Assembly: GCF_001017175.1 (NCBI RefSeq)
Contig: NZ_LCYG01000032.1
Span: forward strand, 62,001-126,000
Direction: 5' to 3'
DNA: 64,000 nucleotides
Source: Microvirga vignae
GTDB taxonomy: Bacteria; Pseudomonadota; Alphaproteobacteria; Rhizobiales; Beijerinckiaceae
The first letter of the stretch is position 1, and each line of letters opens with the position of its first letter. Below the pieces are notes generated by a model that was not told the origin of the DNA, did no database searches, and was given only the letters and a program-made list of their open reading frames with translations. The position numbers and the translations under genes are program-made. This document shows, piece by piece, positions 1 to 8,704 of this stretch.

Positions 1-5
1 TGTTC

Positions 6-413
6 ATGGACGAATGGTTCCCTCAAGCCTTGAGGCTCACGACACGTTTGGTCGAATTGGGCGGCGTCGCCATTATCGTGCTCGGAACCCTGAGCGCGAC
101 GATCACTTTTCTGCGGCAGATGCTGCAGGGCCTCTCCGCCGATAACGCTTACAGCCTCTACCGATCCAATCTGGGACGGGCCATTCTGCTGGGCCTCGAA
201 CTCCTCGTGGCCGCCGATATCATCAACACAGTCGCCATCGAACCATCCCTTCAAAGCGTTCTCATTCTCGGCGGCATCGTGCTCATCCGCACATTTTTAA
301 GCTGCTCGCTGGAGGTTGAGATCGAGGGGCACTGGCCATGGGAGCGATACAAAGCGCGTGAAAAAAAGGAGACGATCCGGTCTTTACCGGAACATATCCC
401 GGATCAAGAATGA
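6..413 (+). CDS. DUF1622 family membrane protein
   Basis: The 135-residue product looks like the small integral membrane DUF1622 family. Hydrophobic segments lie at about residues 15-37, 56-75 and 82-100. A charged cytoplasmic tail follows, with the family-like segment LEVEIEGHWPWERY at about 102-115. The biochemical role of the family is not known. The start is the ATG only five bases into the window, so its ribosome site and any upstream partner cannot be judged. The gene faces the same way as the hydrolase at 847 but is separated by more than 400 bases, so no operon is implied. Confidence 0.75.
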   Translation: MDEWFPQALRLTTRLVELGGVAIIVLGTLSATITFLRQMLQGLSADNAYSLYRSNLGRAILLGLELLVAADIINTVAIEPSLQSVLILGGIVLIRTFLSCSLEVEIEGHWPWERYKAREKKETIRSLPEHIPDQE

Positions 414-846
414 AACTGCTCGACGGACATTGCGTCCATTTGCAGTCAGCCCCCGTATCTCTTCTGCGGTCCAAGAAGACCTCCAGCATCACGCGCTAAC
501 AGCCCGTCGCTTTAACCGCAAACCCTCCGAACCCACCGCCCGGACGGATTGTTGCATCTGCGCCACCAGCATGGGCAAAAAGTCCTCGTGCCTTCGGCAA
601 TTCGTTGACTGCATCGGCAACACGCCTTAGCTGGAACGACCGGCCCGCCAGCCGCCGCCGCCCTTCCAGCGTCCGTCGGCTCCACAATCTGCTTGATTTC
701 TCCGCTTCATCCCCATGGATGACGTGCGATTGCGCACATCAGATCGCGATCCTCTTCGGCAGGTTTCTCTCCCAATTCTAAGCAGCCCCCTTCAAGCCCA
801 ATCGGCGCATGCCGCGATGGGCTGCTTGCAGCGATGATTGTCGACC
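414..846. other. Intergenic stretch, no gene recognised
   Basis: About 430 bases between the DUF1622 gene and the hydrolase. Short open frames on both strands are rich in Arg, Pro and Ser and have no recognisable domain or good ribosome site. I see no RNA gene or strong hairpin here. Confidence 0.5.
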
Positions 847-1659
847 ATGATGACTTTCGAGACAGGCATCTTCCTGAGCAGGATTCCCTTCGTGAAAATC
901 GGTTCAGGCCCCAATCCCATTGTGGTCTTCAACGGAGGTCAAGCCTTCGTCAGGCGACCGACGCCAGCGCGAACCGAAAGGGACGCCAAGCGCATTGCGC
1001 GCCTCCTGCCCTCTGACCGTCAGATCTACGTCATGGGCTACGATGCAGCGCCGCCCGCAGGCTATAGCGTCGACATGATCGTTCAGGACATGGCGACGAT
1101 CCTGCGCGACGAGATCGGGCCTTCGACGGTCATGGGCATCTCGTTCGGCGGCTTCGTGGCGACCCGACTGGCTGCCGACCATCCCGATCTCGTGAAGGAT
1201 CTGATCGTGATGGTGAGCGCCCACCGTTTCTCTCCGGAAGGCCAGCGCAGCATCGAGCGCCAGATCGAATGCGCCTGGCAGGGAGACTTCCATGGCCTTC
1301 TGAACGAGTTCGGCCTCGCCTTCCGCCGCCCCTGGCTCAACTGGCTGTTGCGCCTGCGCCTTTGGCAGGAGTGGGACAAGCTGCATGAAAAGATGAGCGA
1401 TCCGGCGACGATCGTTCGCGGCCTTCACGCAGTCGCAGACGAGAATGTCGGCAAGGATCCGTCATGGCTGCAGCGCATCCAGGCCCGCACGCTGATCATC
1501 GGCGGAACGCACGATCCCTTCTTTGATGTGAACGCGATGAAGGAAGCAGCTCACCTGATCCCTTGGACGCAGCTGAAGCTCTTCGATGGCGAAACGCACA
1601 TGCTGCCCATCGAGCGGGCGCGAGATGTCGCGAAGGTGGTGAAGGCGTTTTTGTGGTGA
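847..1659 (+). CDS. Alpha/beta-fold hydrolase
   Basis: The 270-residue protein has an alpha/beta-hydrolase layout. The nucleophile elbow GISFGG puts Ser at about residue 99. A strand ending GGTHDPFFD supplies the likely acid at about 220-225, and FDGETHMLPIE near the C terminus supplies the catalytic His. This suits a soluble esterase or lipase-like enzyme, but the substrate cannot be read from sequence. The start is uncertain: a TTG at 838 and the tandem ATGs at 847 and 850 are in frame, and none has a strong ribosome site. A long perfect hairpin follows the stop codon. Confidence 0.75.
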   Translation: MMTFETGIFLSRIPFVKIGSGPNPIVVFNGGQAFVRRPTPARTERDAKRIARLLPSDRQIYVMGYDAAPPAGYSVDMIVQDMATILRDEIGPSTVMGISFGGFVATRLAADHPDLVKDLIVMVSAHRFSPEGQRSIERQIECAWQGDFHGLLNEFGLAFRRPWLNWLLRLRLWQEWDKLHEKMSDPATIVRGLHAVADENVGKDPSWLQRIQARTLIIGGTHDPFFDVNAMKEAAHLIPWTQLKLFDGETHMLPIERARDVAKVVKAFLW

Positions 1660-1663
1660 TCGA

Positions 1664-1704
1664 CAGGCTACGGCGGGAGTGTAGATCAATCCCGCCGTAG
1701 CCTG
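1664..1704 (+). terminator. Hairpin between convergent genes
   Basis: Two perfect 15-base arms (1664-1678 and 1690-1704) with an 11-base loop follow the hydrolase stop directly. The PilZ gene converges from the other side. There is no U-tract, so it may end transcription by another mechanism or protect a 3' end. Confidence 0.55.
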
Positions 1705-1757
1705 ATCTCACGTAGGCCCGTTTAAGCCGTTTTGCGCTCGAAGATATGAGAACAGGG

Positions 1758-2222
1758 CTATTTCTTTGTCGTGCCGGTTCCCGCCACGTCAACGTCCAAC
1801 TTCAATCGAATGTTATCCGCAGGAACGCCCGTTATCTGCGCTATTCGGCGTTGCGCTTCATCGAGGATTTCCTGGAGCTTTGCATAGTCCGCCAGGGTTT
1901 TCTCCGGCACGCTCGTGTCTTGTGGCTGCTCTGTCTCAACTGAAGTCGAAACTCCGCTGGATAGGTTAGCTTGAGGACCTTCAGTGAACCTGATTCCGTG
2001 CTCTCTTCCGTTTGACCACATGACCCGCGCCCAGACGGAAAGCTCTCTCGATGGGATTTCGAATTCGAACTCCGGCGGTATGGTCACTGGGTGCTCGAAC
2101 ATAATCCGAGCTCCCGTGTCCGAGAGATCTCTGACGCGACATTCGATAAGCGAGAACCGATTATTGAATACGATCCGCCCTTCAAGAATGGTGCGCTGCC
2201 GTTTATTGGATCGCTGTTCCAT
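1758..2222 (-). CDS. PilZ domain protein
   Basis: The 154-residue protein begins with the PilZ signature: basic residues in EQRSNKRQRT supply the RxxxR-like c-di-GMP-binding switch at about residues 4-10, and RDLSDTGARI at about 33-42 gives the D/NxSxxG motif. A beta-barrel-like segment runs to about residue 85. The C-terminal 70 residues are hydrophilic with a predicted helix (EILDEAQRRIAQI). PilZ proteins typically bind cyclic di-GMP to control motility or surface polymers. The ATG at 2222 was preferred to the longer frame because GGGGAGGT stands 6-8 bases upstream. The C-terminal extension is not typical of minimal PilZ proteins. Confidence 0.75.
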   Translation of the reverse strand: MEQRSNKRQRTILEGRIVFNNRFSLIECRVRDLSDTGARIMFEHPVTIPPEFEFEIPSRELSVWARVMWSNGREHGIRFTEGPQANLSSGVSTSVETEQPQDTSVPEKTLADYAKLQEILDEAQRRIAQITGVPADNIRLKLDVDVAGTGTTKK

Positions 2223-2563
2223 CAAAGACCTCCCCGCAGCGCCCTCACCGGGCCGCCAGCCTCTCGAAGCAGTCGAGTTCGAGGTCAATGTCTTTGATTC
2301 GTGAGCGACGCGAAGGAGTTGTTTCACTCATTGAGTTAGCCGAACGTAGATCCCGGGTGCTTTACAAACGCTGCGCCATCCCTCCGGGATCCAACTCGAC
2401 AGATGGAGAGCAGATGCTGAAGCGGCGTCTTGCCCTTCGGGCGGCAAGCCTCAATCAAGGGCGAGAGCGTGCTCGGCCGTGCATCCGTGAACACCTGCAT
2501 CCGTCATCCTCCGCCACAACCGCCGAGAGACAACACTTTCATGCGCCGGCGGCGGCATCCAGC

Positions 2564-3538
2564 TCAAAAATAACGCGCCAAATTCGTCCGGATGCGCTCC
2601 AGCACGGGCACGCTGACATCCGGCAGGGCGAAGGTCTGACCGGTGATGCGCTCGTAGGCGTCGATATAGACCCGCGAGGTTTCGAGGATCACGTCGGCGG
2701 GGATTTCGGGGATCGGATCCTTGTAAGGATCGCAACGCGCGACGACCCAGCTGCGGACGAAATCCTTGTCGAAGCTCTCAGGGCGCTCGCCTGCCTCGAA
2801 TCGCTGAGAATAGCTCTCCGCGAACCAGTAGCGGCTGCTGTCGGGCGTGTGGATCTCGTCGGCAATCATGATCTTGCCGGTCTCGTCGATGCCGAATTCG
2901 TATTTCGTGTCGACGAGGATGAGACCGCGTGCGGCTGCCATCTCGCGGCCCTTGGCGAAGAGCGCGAGGGCATAGTCGGAAACGGTCTTCCACTGCTCGG
3001 CGCTCAGGAGATTGCGCTCCACGATCTCACTCGCGGTCAGCGGCTCGTCGTGGCCGCCATGGAAGGCTTTCGTGGTGGGCGTGATGATGGTCTGCGGGAG
3101 CTTCTGGTTGTCGCGCATGCCGTCCGGCAGTGTGATGCCGTACATCTCCCGCTGCCCCTGCTTGTAGAGCGAAAGGATCGAGGTGCCCGTGGTGCCGGCG
3201 AGATAATCCCGAACCACGATCTCCACGGGCAGGATGGTGAGCTTCTTGCACACCGCCACATTGGGATCGGGATATTCGATGATGTGGTTGGGGCAGATCT
3301 CCGCCGTCTTCTCGAACCAGAAGCGGGCGGTCTGTGTCAGCACCTGCCCTTTCAGCGGAATGGACGCGAGATTGATGTCGAAGGCGCTGATGCGGTCGGA
3401 GGCGATGATGATGCGCCACCCGTCCGGCAGGTCGTAGTTGTCGCGCACCTTGCCCCGGTAATGGTTCGGCAATTCCGGGATCGTCGCATCATCGAGGACG
3501 TAACCGGAATAGGCCCGAAGGGCTGCTTGATCGACCAT
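2564..3538 (-). CDS. purC: Phosphoribosylaminoimidazole-succinocarboxamide synthase
   Basis: The enzyme joins CAIR and aspartate using ATP to form SAICAR in purine biosynthesis. The 324-residue protein has the N-terminal [11 protein letters not shown] motif, [10 protein letters not shown], and the conserved segment [31 protein letters not shown] in which the ATP- and metal-binding residues lie (given here only to place it, about residues 212-242). It belongs to the longer type of PurC (about 300 residues) found in yeast and some alphaproteobacteria, not the 240-residue type. The ATG at 3538 follows an AGGTGAG stretch, and a GTG two codons upstream is an alternative. It stands alone, with no other pur genes in view. 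Confidence 0.95.
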   Translation of the reverse strand: MVDQAALRAYSGYVLDDATIPELPNHYRGKVRDNYDLPDGWRIIIASDRISAFDINLASIPLKGQVLTQTARFWFEKTAEICPNHIIEYPDPNVAVCKKLTILPVEIVVRDYLAGTTGTSILSLYKQGQREMYGITLPDGMRDNQKLPQTIITPTTKAFHGGHDEPLTASEIVERNLLSAEQWKTVSDYALALFAKGREMAAARGLILVDTKYEFGIDETGKIMIADEIHTPDSSRYWFAESYSQRFEAGERPESFDKDFVRSWVVARCDPYKDPIPEIPADVILETSRVYIDAYERITGQTFALPDVSVPVLERIRTNLARYF

Positions 3539-3641
3539 GCTCACCTGCCACGGCTGTTCGGAGTTCTCGTCCGCCGAGTTCTAGACTGAATTGACCGGCT
3601 GGCTAGACCTAAAGCTCAGAAAGTCAAGCCTCTCCGCGGGA

Positions 3642-4733
3642 TCAGTTGCCTGCGCTGGCGTTCCGGCGCTGCACCACGTTGAGGCCGGAGAGAGCCACGG
3701 TGGTCTCGTAGCCCTGGCTGTCCACGACCGTCCATTGCTTCAGGGCATTGGCGCGGCTGTCGAAACGAAGTGTAATCTTGGACGTGCCGCCCAATGTGGC
3801 GCTGTCGTCGAAGGTCACGGTGATCACCCCGTCGCGGGCGATCTGCACGTCGCGGACCTTGGTATCCCGCGCCAGGTCCACATTGTCCTGCAACAGGAAC
3901 TTCAGGGGCGTCTGGCTGACGGGATAGACGTCGTTGGTGCCGAGCTTCTTGTCCCGGATCGCCACGTTGCGCCCGTCGGAGACGATCTCGAGCGTGCTCG
4001 GCGGCGCATAGGCGAAGTGCAGTTGCCCCGGACGCCGGACGGAGAGCGTGCCCTCCACCTGCTGGCCATTCGGATTCTTCTGCACGAAGTAGGCGGACAG
4101 CGTCTCCATGTTGTTGAAATAGGCGTTCACCCGCTCCAGCGCGGCCGCGGGCGAGGTCGGGTTCGGCGGCGACACGGGCGTCGCAGGCGTAGCCGCTGCG
4201 GCAACCGGGGTCGGCGTCGGAGCAGCCTGAGCGGGCGTTGAGCGCGCGGGCTTCGGCGGCTCGGCGACCTTGACCGGGGCGGACTCAGGAGCCTTCGGCT
4301 TCTCGGCGGCCTGCGCCGGAGGCTCGGTCGCGGCAGGCGCCGCCTGCTTCACCTCGGGCTCGGCAGGAGCCGGTTTGGGAGCGGCTGCAGGCGCTGCGGC
4401 GACCGGCTGCGACTGAGGCTGAGCTTGAGGCCTGGGCTGTGCGGCCTGCTGTTTCGAGGGGGTCTTCGGCTTAGGCGCAGCGGTCTTGGCTTTCGGCTTG
4501 GTCGGAACTTGGGCCTGGGCCGGGGCTGTGGCCGCAGGTGCAGGCTGCTCCGCCCGCGGGGCAGGTGTGGTCTGAGGCTCGGCTGTCGCTGACCCCTGCC
4601 CCTGATCGGGCTTGAAGATGCCGTCCAGAAAACGGGTCAGCGGATCGGGCGTGCGTTGCTGAGCAGCGGCAGGAGACGCACACGCGGCCACGACGGCGAG
4701 ACCGATAAAGCAACGCAAGAACTTCTTGAGCAT
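3642..4733 (-). CDS. LolA-like outer-membrane lipoprotein carrier with Pro/Ala-rich linker
   Basis: A signal peptide (MLKKFLRCF followed by a hydrophobic core and ASPAAAQ) leads into about 180 residues of low-complexity Pro/Ala/Lys/Gln sequence. The C-terminal 170 residues form a LolA-type domain: NAYFNNMETLSAYFVQ, a GTLSVRRPGQLHFAY strand pair, and the late strands ending in SGLNVVQRR. LolA carries lipoproteins through the periplasm to LolB. Ordinary LolA is about 200 residues, so the long linker is unusual and may let the domain span the cell wall. The ATG at 4733 was chosen because it opens the signal peptide. No lolCDE genes are near. Confidence 0.85.
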   Translation of the reverse strand: MLKKFLRCFIGLAVVAACASPAAAQQRTPDPLTRFLDGIFKPDQGQGSATAEPQTTPAPRAEQPAPAATAPAQAQVPTKPKAKTAAPKPKTPSKQQAAQPRPQAQPQSQPVAAAPAAAPKPAPAEPEVKQAAPAATEPPAQAAEKPKAPESAPVKVAEPPKPARSTPAQAAPTPTPVAAAATPATPVSPPNPTSPAAALERVNAYFNNMETLSAYFVQKNPNGQQVEGTLSVRRPGQLHFAYAPPSTLEIVSDGRNVAIRDKKLGTNDVYPVSQTPLKFLLQDNVDLARDTKVRDVQIARDGVITVTFDDSATLGGTSKITLRFDSRANALKQWTVVDSQGYETTVALSGLNVVQRRNASAGN

Positions 4734-4906
4734 GACTCGACTGCAAACCCGAAAAACAAGGAACGGCCGCATGGCGGAAACCTGCGTACCGTGCGGGTCA
4801 CGCCTTATCGCTTCGATTAGAGGCTGAATGAAGGCAGGAGCCTGCAGGCGAAAGCGAGTCGCGTCCAGGGACTAATCGGGACTGTGCACGGCTCCATCGG
4901 CACGGA

Positions 4907-5437
4907 TCAGGCCGCGTCGGCGTACTCGTCCTCGTCGTCCACGGGCATGGGGCGGGTCGAAGGGGGCTTCGGCTTTGCCGCGCGCGGGCGGGACTGGCGC
5001 TTCTTCTTGGCGGGTTTCTTAGCACCCATAGCGCCCCACCAACTCTGCCAGCTCCAGGCGCCGGGGCCCACAAGCATGTAGAACAAAAGCCCGGACAGAA
5101 CCCCGAGATTGGCGAGGAATATCGCCTGCTCTCCTTGGCGGGTCAGGCCGCCGTAGTCCCAGAACCGGTGCAGGGCTCCGGTGGTGATCACGAGCCCGGC
5201 AATCAGGGCGGAGGCGCTCACGCGCGGCGCGATGCCGAGGATCAGGGCGAGCGGAGCCACGATCTCGGCCACTACGATGATGGTGGCCACGATATCTCCG
5301 TAGGGGATGCCCTTCATGGTCAGCGCGGCCGCAAAGCCCGAGATGTTGGTGAGCCGGGCAATGGCGGGCGGCAGGAAGCAGCCGGCGAGCAACAGGCGGT
5401 TCAGGAGCAGTATTCCGTTCGTCGTGCCCGCATTCAT
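4907..5437 (-). CDS. DoxX family membrane protein
   Basis: A protein of about 176 residues with four transmembrane segments at about residues 6-25, 47-67, 71-92 and 106-128, the pattern of the DoxX family. Conserved features include LLAGCFLPPAIARL near the N terminus. A Lys/Arg-rich then acidic tail of about 45 residues (AKKPAKKKRQSRPRAAKP, ending in DDEDEYADAA) follows and is probably cytoplasmic and disordered. DoxX proteins are linked to respiratory or redox roles, but no specific function can be assigned. The ATG at 5437 lies behind an AGAGGGG stretch. Confidence 0.8.
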   Translation of the reverse strand: MNAGTTNGILLLNRLLLAGCFLPPAIARLTNISGFAAALTMKGIPYGDIVATIIVVAEIVAPLALILGIAPRVSASALIAGLVITTGALHRFWDYGGLTRQGEQAIFLANLGVLSGLLFYMLVGPGAWSWQSWWGAMGAKKPAKKKRQSRPRAAKPKPPSTRPMPVDDEDEYADAA

Positions 5438-5558
5438 GACCAAGCCCCTCTCCTCTTCGGCTGCGGCCGGAATCGGGGCCGCCGCCGTGTATTAGAGGCA
5501 GAGGTTCTTAACCTGTTCTTAGCGTGGCCGACTTGTCCACGGTGCCTGAGAGCGCCGG

Positions 5559-6551
5559 TCAGAGCTTCAGGTTCCGCTCGCGCAGCATGCCCTCCCAGCG
5601 CAGGGTATGATCGACGATGGTGGCAAGATCGTCATACCGGGGCTGCCACTCGAGCCGCGCGCGGATGCGGGCTGAATCCGCCACGATGGTGGCCGGATCT
5701 CCGGCACGGCGCGGCGCAATCCGGGCCTCGATCGGCCTCCCGGAGACCTTGCGCACGGTGTCGATCACCTCGGAGACGGAATAGCCGTGCCCGTACCCGC
5801 AATTCACCACGATGCTCTCGCCGCCCTTCCGCAGATAATCCAGCGCCTGCATGTGGGCGGCGATCAGATCGGTCACGTGAATGTAGTCGCGGATGCAGGT
5901 GCCATCCGGGGTCGGATAATCCGTGCCGTAGATGTCCATGGAGGGACGCATGCCGAGCGCCGTCTGGACCGCCACCTTGATGAGGTGGGTCGCATTTGCC
6001 GTCGACTGGCCATGACGCATGGCGGGATCGGCTCCGGCCACGTTGAAATAGCGGATGGCCACAAAGCGCATGTCGTGCACCGCCGCCACGTCGCGCAGCA
6101 TCACTTCCGTGAGCTGCTTGGAGCTACCATAGGGCGATAGCGGCGCAAGCGGCGCGTCCTCTGCGAGCGGCTTGTCGGACGCGTTGCCATAGACCGCAGC
6201 GGTCGAGGAAAAAACGAAGGTCTTGATGCCCGCCGCCACCGCCGCTGCCAGGAGAGACCGGCTTTTGACAGTGTTGTTCAGGTAATAGCCGAGGGGATCC
6301 CGCACCGATTCCGGCACGACGAGCTTGGCGGCAAAATGCACGATGGCGTCGATGGAATGGGCTTTCAGGGTCTGCAGGACCAGCTCATAATCGCCCACAT
6401 CGCCGACGACGAGGGGCACATCCTCAGGCACCGACCAGCGGAACCCGGTCGAGAGATTGTCGAAAACCACGGGTTTCAGCCCGGCGTCCCGCAGGGCCAG
6501 CACCATGTGGCCGCCGATATAGCCGGCGCCTCCAGTCACCAGAACGTTCAC
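5559..6551 (-). CDS. galE: UDP-glucose 4-epimerase
   Basis: The enzyme interconverts UDP-glucose and UDP-galactose for surface polysaccharide synthesis and galactose use. It is an extended short-chain dehydrogenase: the NAD-binding TGGAGYIGG is at the N terminus, the active-site SSTAAVYG and YGSSK (YxxxK) lie at about residues 118-148, and a substrate-binding C-terminal half includes DGTCIRDYIHV. The open frame extends upstream, but GTG at 6551 fits best: GAGGAG lies five bases before it and it gives the family length of about 330 residues starting right at the Rossmann strand. No gal operon surrounds it. Confidence 0.93.
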   Translation of the reverse strand: MNVLVTGGAGYIGGHMVLALRDAGLKPVVFDNLSTGFRWSVPEDVPLVVGDVGDYELVLQTLKAHSIDAIVHFAAKLVVPESVRDPLGYYLNNTVKSRSLLAAAVAAGIKTFVFSSTAAVYGNASDKPLAEDAPLAPLSPYGSSKQLTEVMLRDVAAVHDMRFVAIRYFNVAGADPAMRHGQSTANATHLIKVAVQTALGMRPSMDIYGTDYPTPDGTCIRDYIHVTDLIAAHMQALDYLRKGGESIVVNCGYGHGYSVSEVIDTVRKVSGRPIEARIAPRRAGDPATIVADSARIRARLEWQPRYDDLATIVDHTLRWEGMLRERNLKL

Positions 6552-6664
6552 GGGCTCTCCTCGAACTGCCATTTTCGTCATCGTCGCCCGAATGACTCTG
6601 GATTTCCAGCGCAACCTGCTGGCAAAACAGGCTGAGTACCCTGCCATTTGTGAGAGGCTGCAGC

Positions 6665-6976
6665 ATGAACGAACGCACGGAATATTGGTGGGTCCGCCAC
6701 GATTCCGAGATCCAGCCGGCGGAAGTCGGCTTCATCGGCGGCATCCCCGTGCATTTCCGTTTCATCGGCACGGCAGGCCGCGTTCAGGCGGAAGCAGCCG
6801 AACTCATCGAGCGTCTCCCCGCCCCGCCTGTATCCGTCTTCAAGCCTCAAGCATCTTCCACCGTTGCAGCCCCCTCGAAGCCGCAGAAATCCGGCTCGCT
6901 TCTCTGGTTCATCGGCATCCTGCTGCTGATCTTGGTCGTCCAGTGTTCGGGACCGATCTTCGATGCCATCAAGTGA
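6665..6976 (+). CDS. Small protein with C-terminal membrane anchor
   Basis: I do not recognise the family. The 103-residue protein has a soluble N-terminal part of about 50 residues (MNERTEYWWVRHDSEIQPAE at its start), a short Pro/Ser/Ala linker, and one hydrophobic helix near the C terminus (LLWFIGILLLILVVQ, about 81-95). It may be tail-anchored in the inner membrane. The ATG at 6665 has GAGAGG a few bases upstream. It diverges from galE and is the last ordinary gene before the accessory region. Confidence 0.65.
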   Translation: MNERTEYWWVRHDSEIQPAEVGFIGGIPVHFRFIGTAGRVQAEAAELIERLPAPPVSVFKPQASSTVAAPSKPQKSGSLLWFIGILLLILVVQCSGPIFDAIK

Positions 6977-7104
6977 AGGAAAACAAGCTTCAACATGGTT
7001 GAGATCGCCCTCATTATCGATCCCGATCATGATGGGACAACAGCCTTCAGCGGTTCAATCACATCTGCCCTGCGGAGGGATGCAAGTTGTGCGTGGAAAA
7101 TCAA

Positions 7105-7128
7105 AAAGCACCGCTATCGCGGTGCTTT
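7105..7128 (-). terminator. Rho-independent terminator-like hairpin
   Basis: Ten-base perfect arms (7105-7114 and 7119-7128) with a TATC loop. Read on the minus strand it is followed by TTTTTGATTTT. It lies just downstream, on the minus strand, of the tRNA-3'-end-like repeat at 7145-7161, as expected for the end of a tRNA transcription unit. It might also work in the plus direction. Confidence 0.6.
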
Positions 7129-7144
7129 CATTTTCAAATGAAGA

Positions 7145-7161
7145 TGGTGTCCAGGGGCGGA
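7145..7161 (-). repeat. tRNA 3'-end-like direct repeat, copy A
   Basis: Read on the minus strand the sequence is TCCGCCCCTGGACACCA, which looks like the acceptor half of a tRNA ending in an encoded CCA. Related 17-mers in the same orientation occur at 29954-29970 and 52530-52546. The rest of the tRNA is missing. Such fragments are typical attachment sites of tyrosine recombinases. No integrase is adjacent. Confidence 0.5.
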
Positions 7162-7776
7162 GTTCCGATCTCTAAGTATTTCCAACTGCTTATCCAAAAG
7201 AGAGGAACCCGAAACCTCCCGTCAAAGCCCGTATTCTCCCGTGTCAGGTTCCCCACGCCAAGCTTTGTCGTTGGCTTGAGAAATACAACAAAGGAGCAAC
7301 ATGCTTCGTTACCAACTCCGTTCTGATCGTCAGCAGGAGTCTTCCAGAAATGTTCCTATCTTGTTCTCGATGAAGTCGCTCTATCTACGGCCCCATGGTC
7401 GAGCGACTGTGTGATTTCCCATGGATAATCGTCCGGGTTGGTTGTCCCCTCTGCCCCACCTCAAGGGACAGTATCGGTTGGCTCGGCTGGCCGAGAAGTA
7501 CGGGGCTGACACCCAGCCATGTGATTTGATCGACCAGATCGCCTTCGACTGTCCAAGGAAATCTCTCCCGTGCGAGCGACCTTCAGGCCAATATGTTCCA
7601 AGGTGCAGAGCCCGGTTTGGCGACCTAGAGGCGACCAGCCGCCCTCCTCCAGACCTTCCGCCGACGATGCGGAAGCTTGCGATGATCCAAGGTGGAAGGC
7701 GACGACGGAACATAGGGAACTTCGACCCCGCACTACCGTTGGCTTACCCCTTTCGGCTGATGGCGAGATCACGCTC
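7162..7776. other. Gene-poor stretch with a dispersed repeat
   Basis: About 600 bases with no convincing gene. The only structure found is a segment at 7628-7710 that resembles 14172-14255 (listed separately). Open frames here have no ribosome site or recognisable domain. Confidence 0.4.
7628..7710. repeat. Dispersed repeat, copy 1 (partner at 14172)
   Basis: This segment shares most bases with 14172-14255, including the run ACCAGCCGCCCTCC and the later GGTGGAAGGCG. The two copies have drifted, so the duplication is old. No function can be assigned. Confidence 0.45.
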
Positions 7777-7911
7777 ATGCTCTGTCTATTCTGCCAAAAG
7801 AACGTGGATGAGCCTTGTCACGACACCGTGGAGATGCAGCGACGGGGCAGCGACCACATCGAGCAATGTGAGAAAGCCCTCAAAAGCCTCCAGGGTATGA
7901 TGTGCGGCTAA
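7777..7911 (+). CDS. Very small Cys-containing protein
   Basis: A 44-residue frame beginning MLCLFCQKNVDEPCHD, with a CxxC pair and a third Cys, then a charged helix-like C-terminal half. The CxxC plus following Cys and His could bind a metal, but this is only suggested by spacing. A weak GGCGAG lies upstream. It overlaps by a few bases, on the opposite strand, the remnant at 7908-8042. Confidence 0.35.
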   Translation: MLCLFCQKNVDEPCHDTVEMQRRGSDHIEQCEKALKSLQGMMCG

Positions 7912-8042
7912 CCGTGGCGGTCCGGGTGACGGCGTTTCTTGGCAAGGCTCTTCTGCCTATCGAGCACCTTGGCCGGGATAATCATGTCCTCGTAGCGGCG
8001 GGTATGAATGGCGTCGCATGTGCGCTTTACGAGCCATAGGGC
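7908..8042 (-). pseudogene. Remnant of a basic protein, partner at 15.7 kb
   Basis: An open stretch of 45 codons ends with a basic segment containing DMIIPAKVLDRQKSLAKKRR. A related segment (IAPAEALEGQKNLTKKRR) occurs on the minus strand at about 15723-15783. There is a stop just upstream and no start codon with a ribosome site, so this appears to be the 3' end of a broken gene. Confidence 0.4.
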
Positions 8043-8320
8043 CTATCCCTGCCCCTGTCTGATGCAGGAGACCACAGAGCTCGAATAGATCCGAGAAACT
8101 GATCAGCCGCTCGCCTAGCCCTTGGCCTGCTCCCGTCTTGCGAGCCCTCCACAAGCTCTGTCGACCGCGCCGGGAGGGCGTCCTCGACCGGAGCGTAGGC
8201 GGCTCGCAGCCGCTCTCCGAGCGTCTGAAGATCATGGGGATTCAGCGACTGGTCCACTGGAAGGTGAGATGAGAGAGACAACCTAACTGTTGGGGTATCA
8301 CTCGGGAGCGGGGCCTGCAT
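8027..8320 (-). CDS. NepR-like anti-sigma factor candidate
   Basis: The 97-residue frame contains a segment at about residues 31-62 (LQTLGERLRAAYAPVEDALP then ARSTELVE) that fits the NepR core pattern of L..LR..Y..V...P.P.R...L. NepR proteins sequester the general-stress sigma factor EcfG until PhyR is phosphorylated. Known NepR proteins are about 60 residues, and here the 35 residues after the core look unrelated and may be the product of a frameshift. No phyR or ecfG lies nearby. A GCGAGAG stretch precedes the ATG at 8320. The assignment rests on pattern only. Confidence 0.4.
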   Translation of the reverse strand: MQAPLPSDTPTVRLSLSSHLPVDQSLNPHDLQTLGERLRAAYAPVEDALPARSTELVEGSQDGSRPRARRAADQFLGSIRALWSPASDRGRDRPYGS

Positions 8321-8470
8321 TAGAACACTCTCGCTGGCGGCACGAATTCGCCTCTGAATACCCCTATGTCCTTGCCGTGTTTAGGGTCGCTTAGGAGCAA
8401 GGCAGCGGGGTTTTGTGGCAAATGTACGGACGAGGTGTCAGGCATCTGCCCATAGCGGGCTTCACCCACG

Positions 8471-8704
8471 ATGTTGCTTGAACTCAATGATGAGCAGTTG
8501 AGGGTCCTGAGACGTGCTCTGGAGGCGAGAGCGCGTGACATGCACCTGCGTCTGGGGAGCGAACCCGGAGATGAGGGTTTCCAACGGGAAGCAACACTCG
8601 CCACACAACTCTTACGGCTGGTCGAGGTCCTAGAACGGCAGGTTGGTTACCGCGCCTGGAGCATTGGTGATATCGAGTCCCTGCCGGAAGCGGATGAGAA
8701 CTGA
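8471..8704 (+). CDS. Small helical hypothetical protein
   Basis: The 77-residue product is strongly helical and charged (LNDEQLRVLRRALEARARDM, then TQLLRLVEVLERQVGYRAW) and ends in acidic residues. Codon use looks coding. I do not recognise the family. The ATG at 8471 has no clear ribosome site. Confidence 0.55.
   Translation: MLLELNDEQLRVLRRALEARARDMHLRLGSEPGDEGFQREATLATQLLRLVEVLERQVGYRAWSIGDIESLPEADEN

Noticed and set aside
2288..3589. 433-codon plus-strand open frame
   Set aside because: It is antisense to purC over most of its length, is rich in Arg, His and Gly as expected from a mirrored GC-rich gene, and has no ribosome site or domain.
3591..4241. 216-codon plus-strand frame
   Set aside because: Antisense to the LolA-like gene, ending in a long Arg/Gly run produced by the mirrored Pro/Ala linker.
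5135..5980. 281-codon plus-strand frame
   Set aside because: Crosses the doxX-galE boundary on the opposite strand. Its Arg/Pro/Ser composition is typical of a shadow frame.
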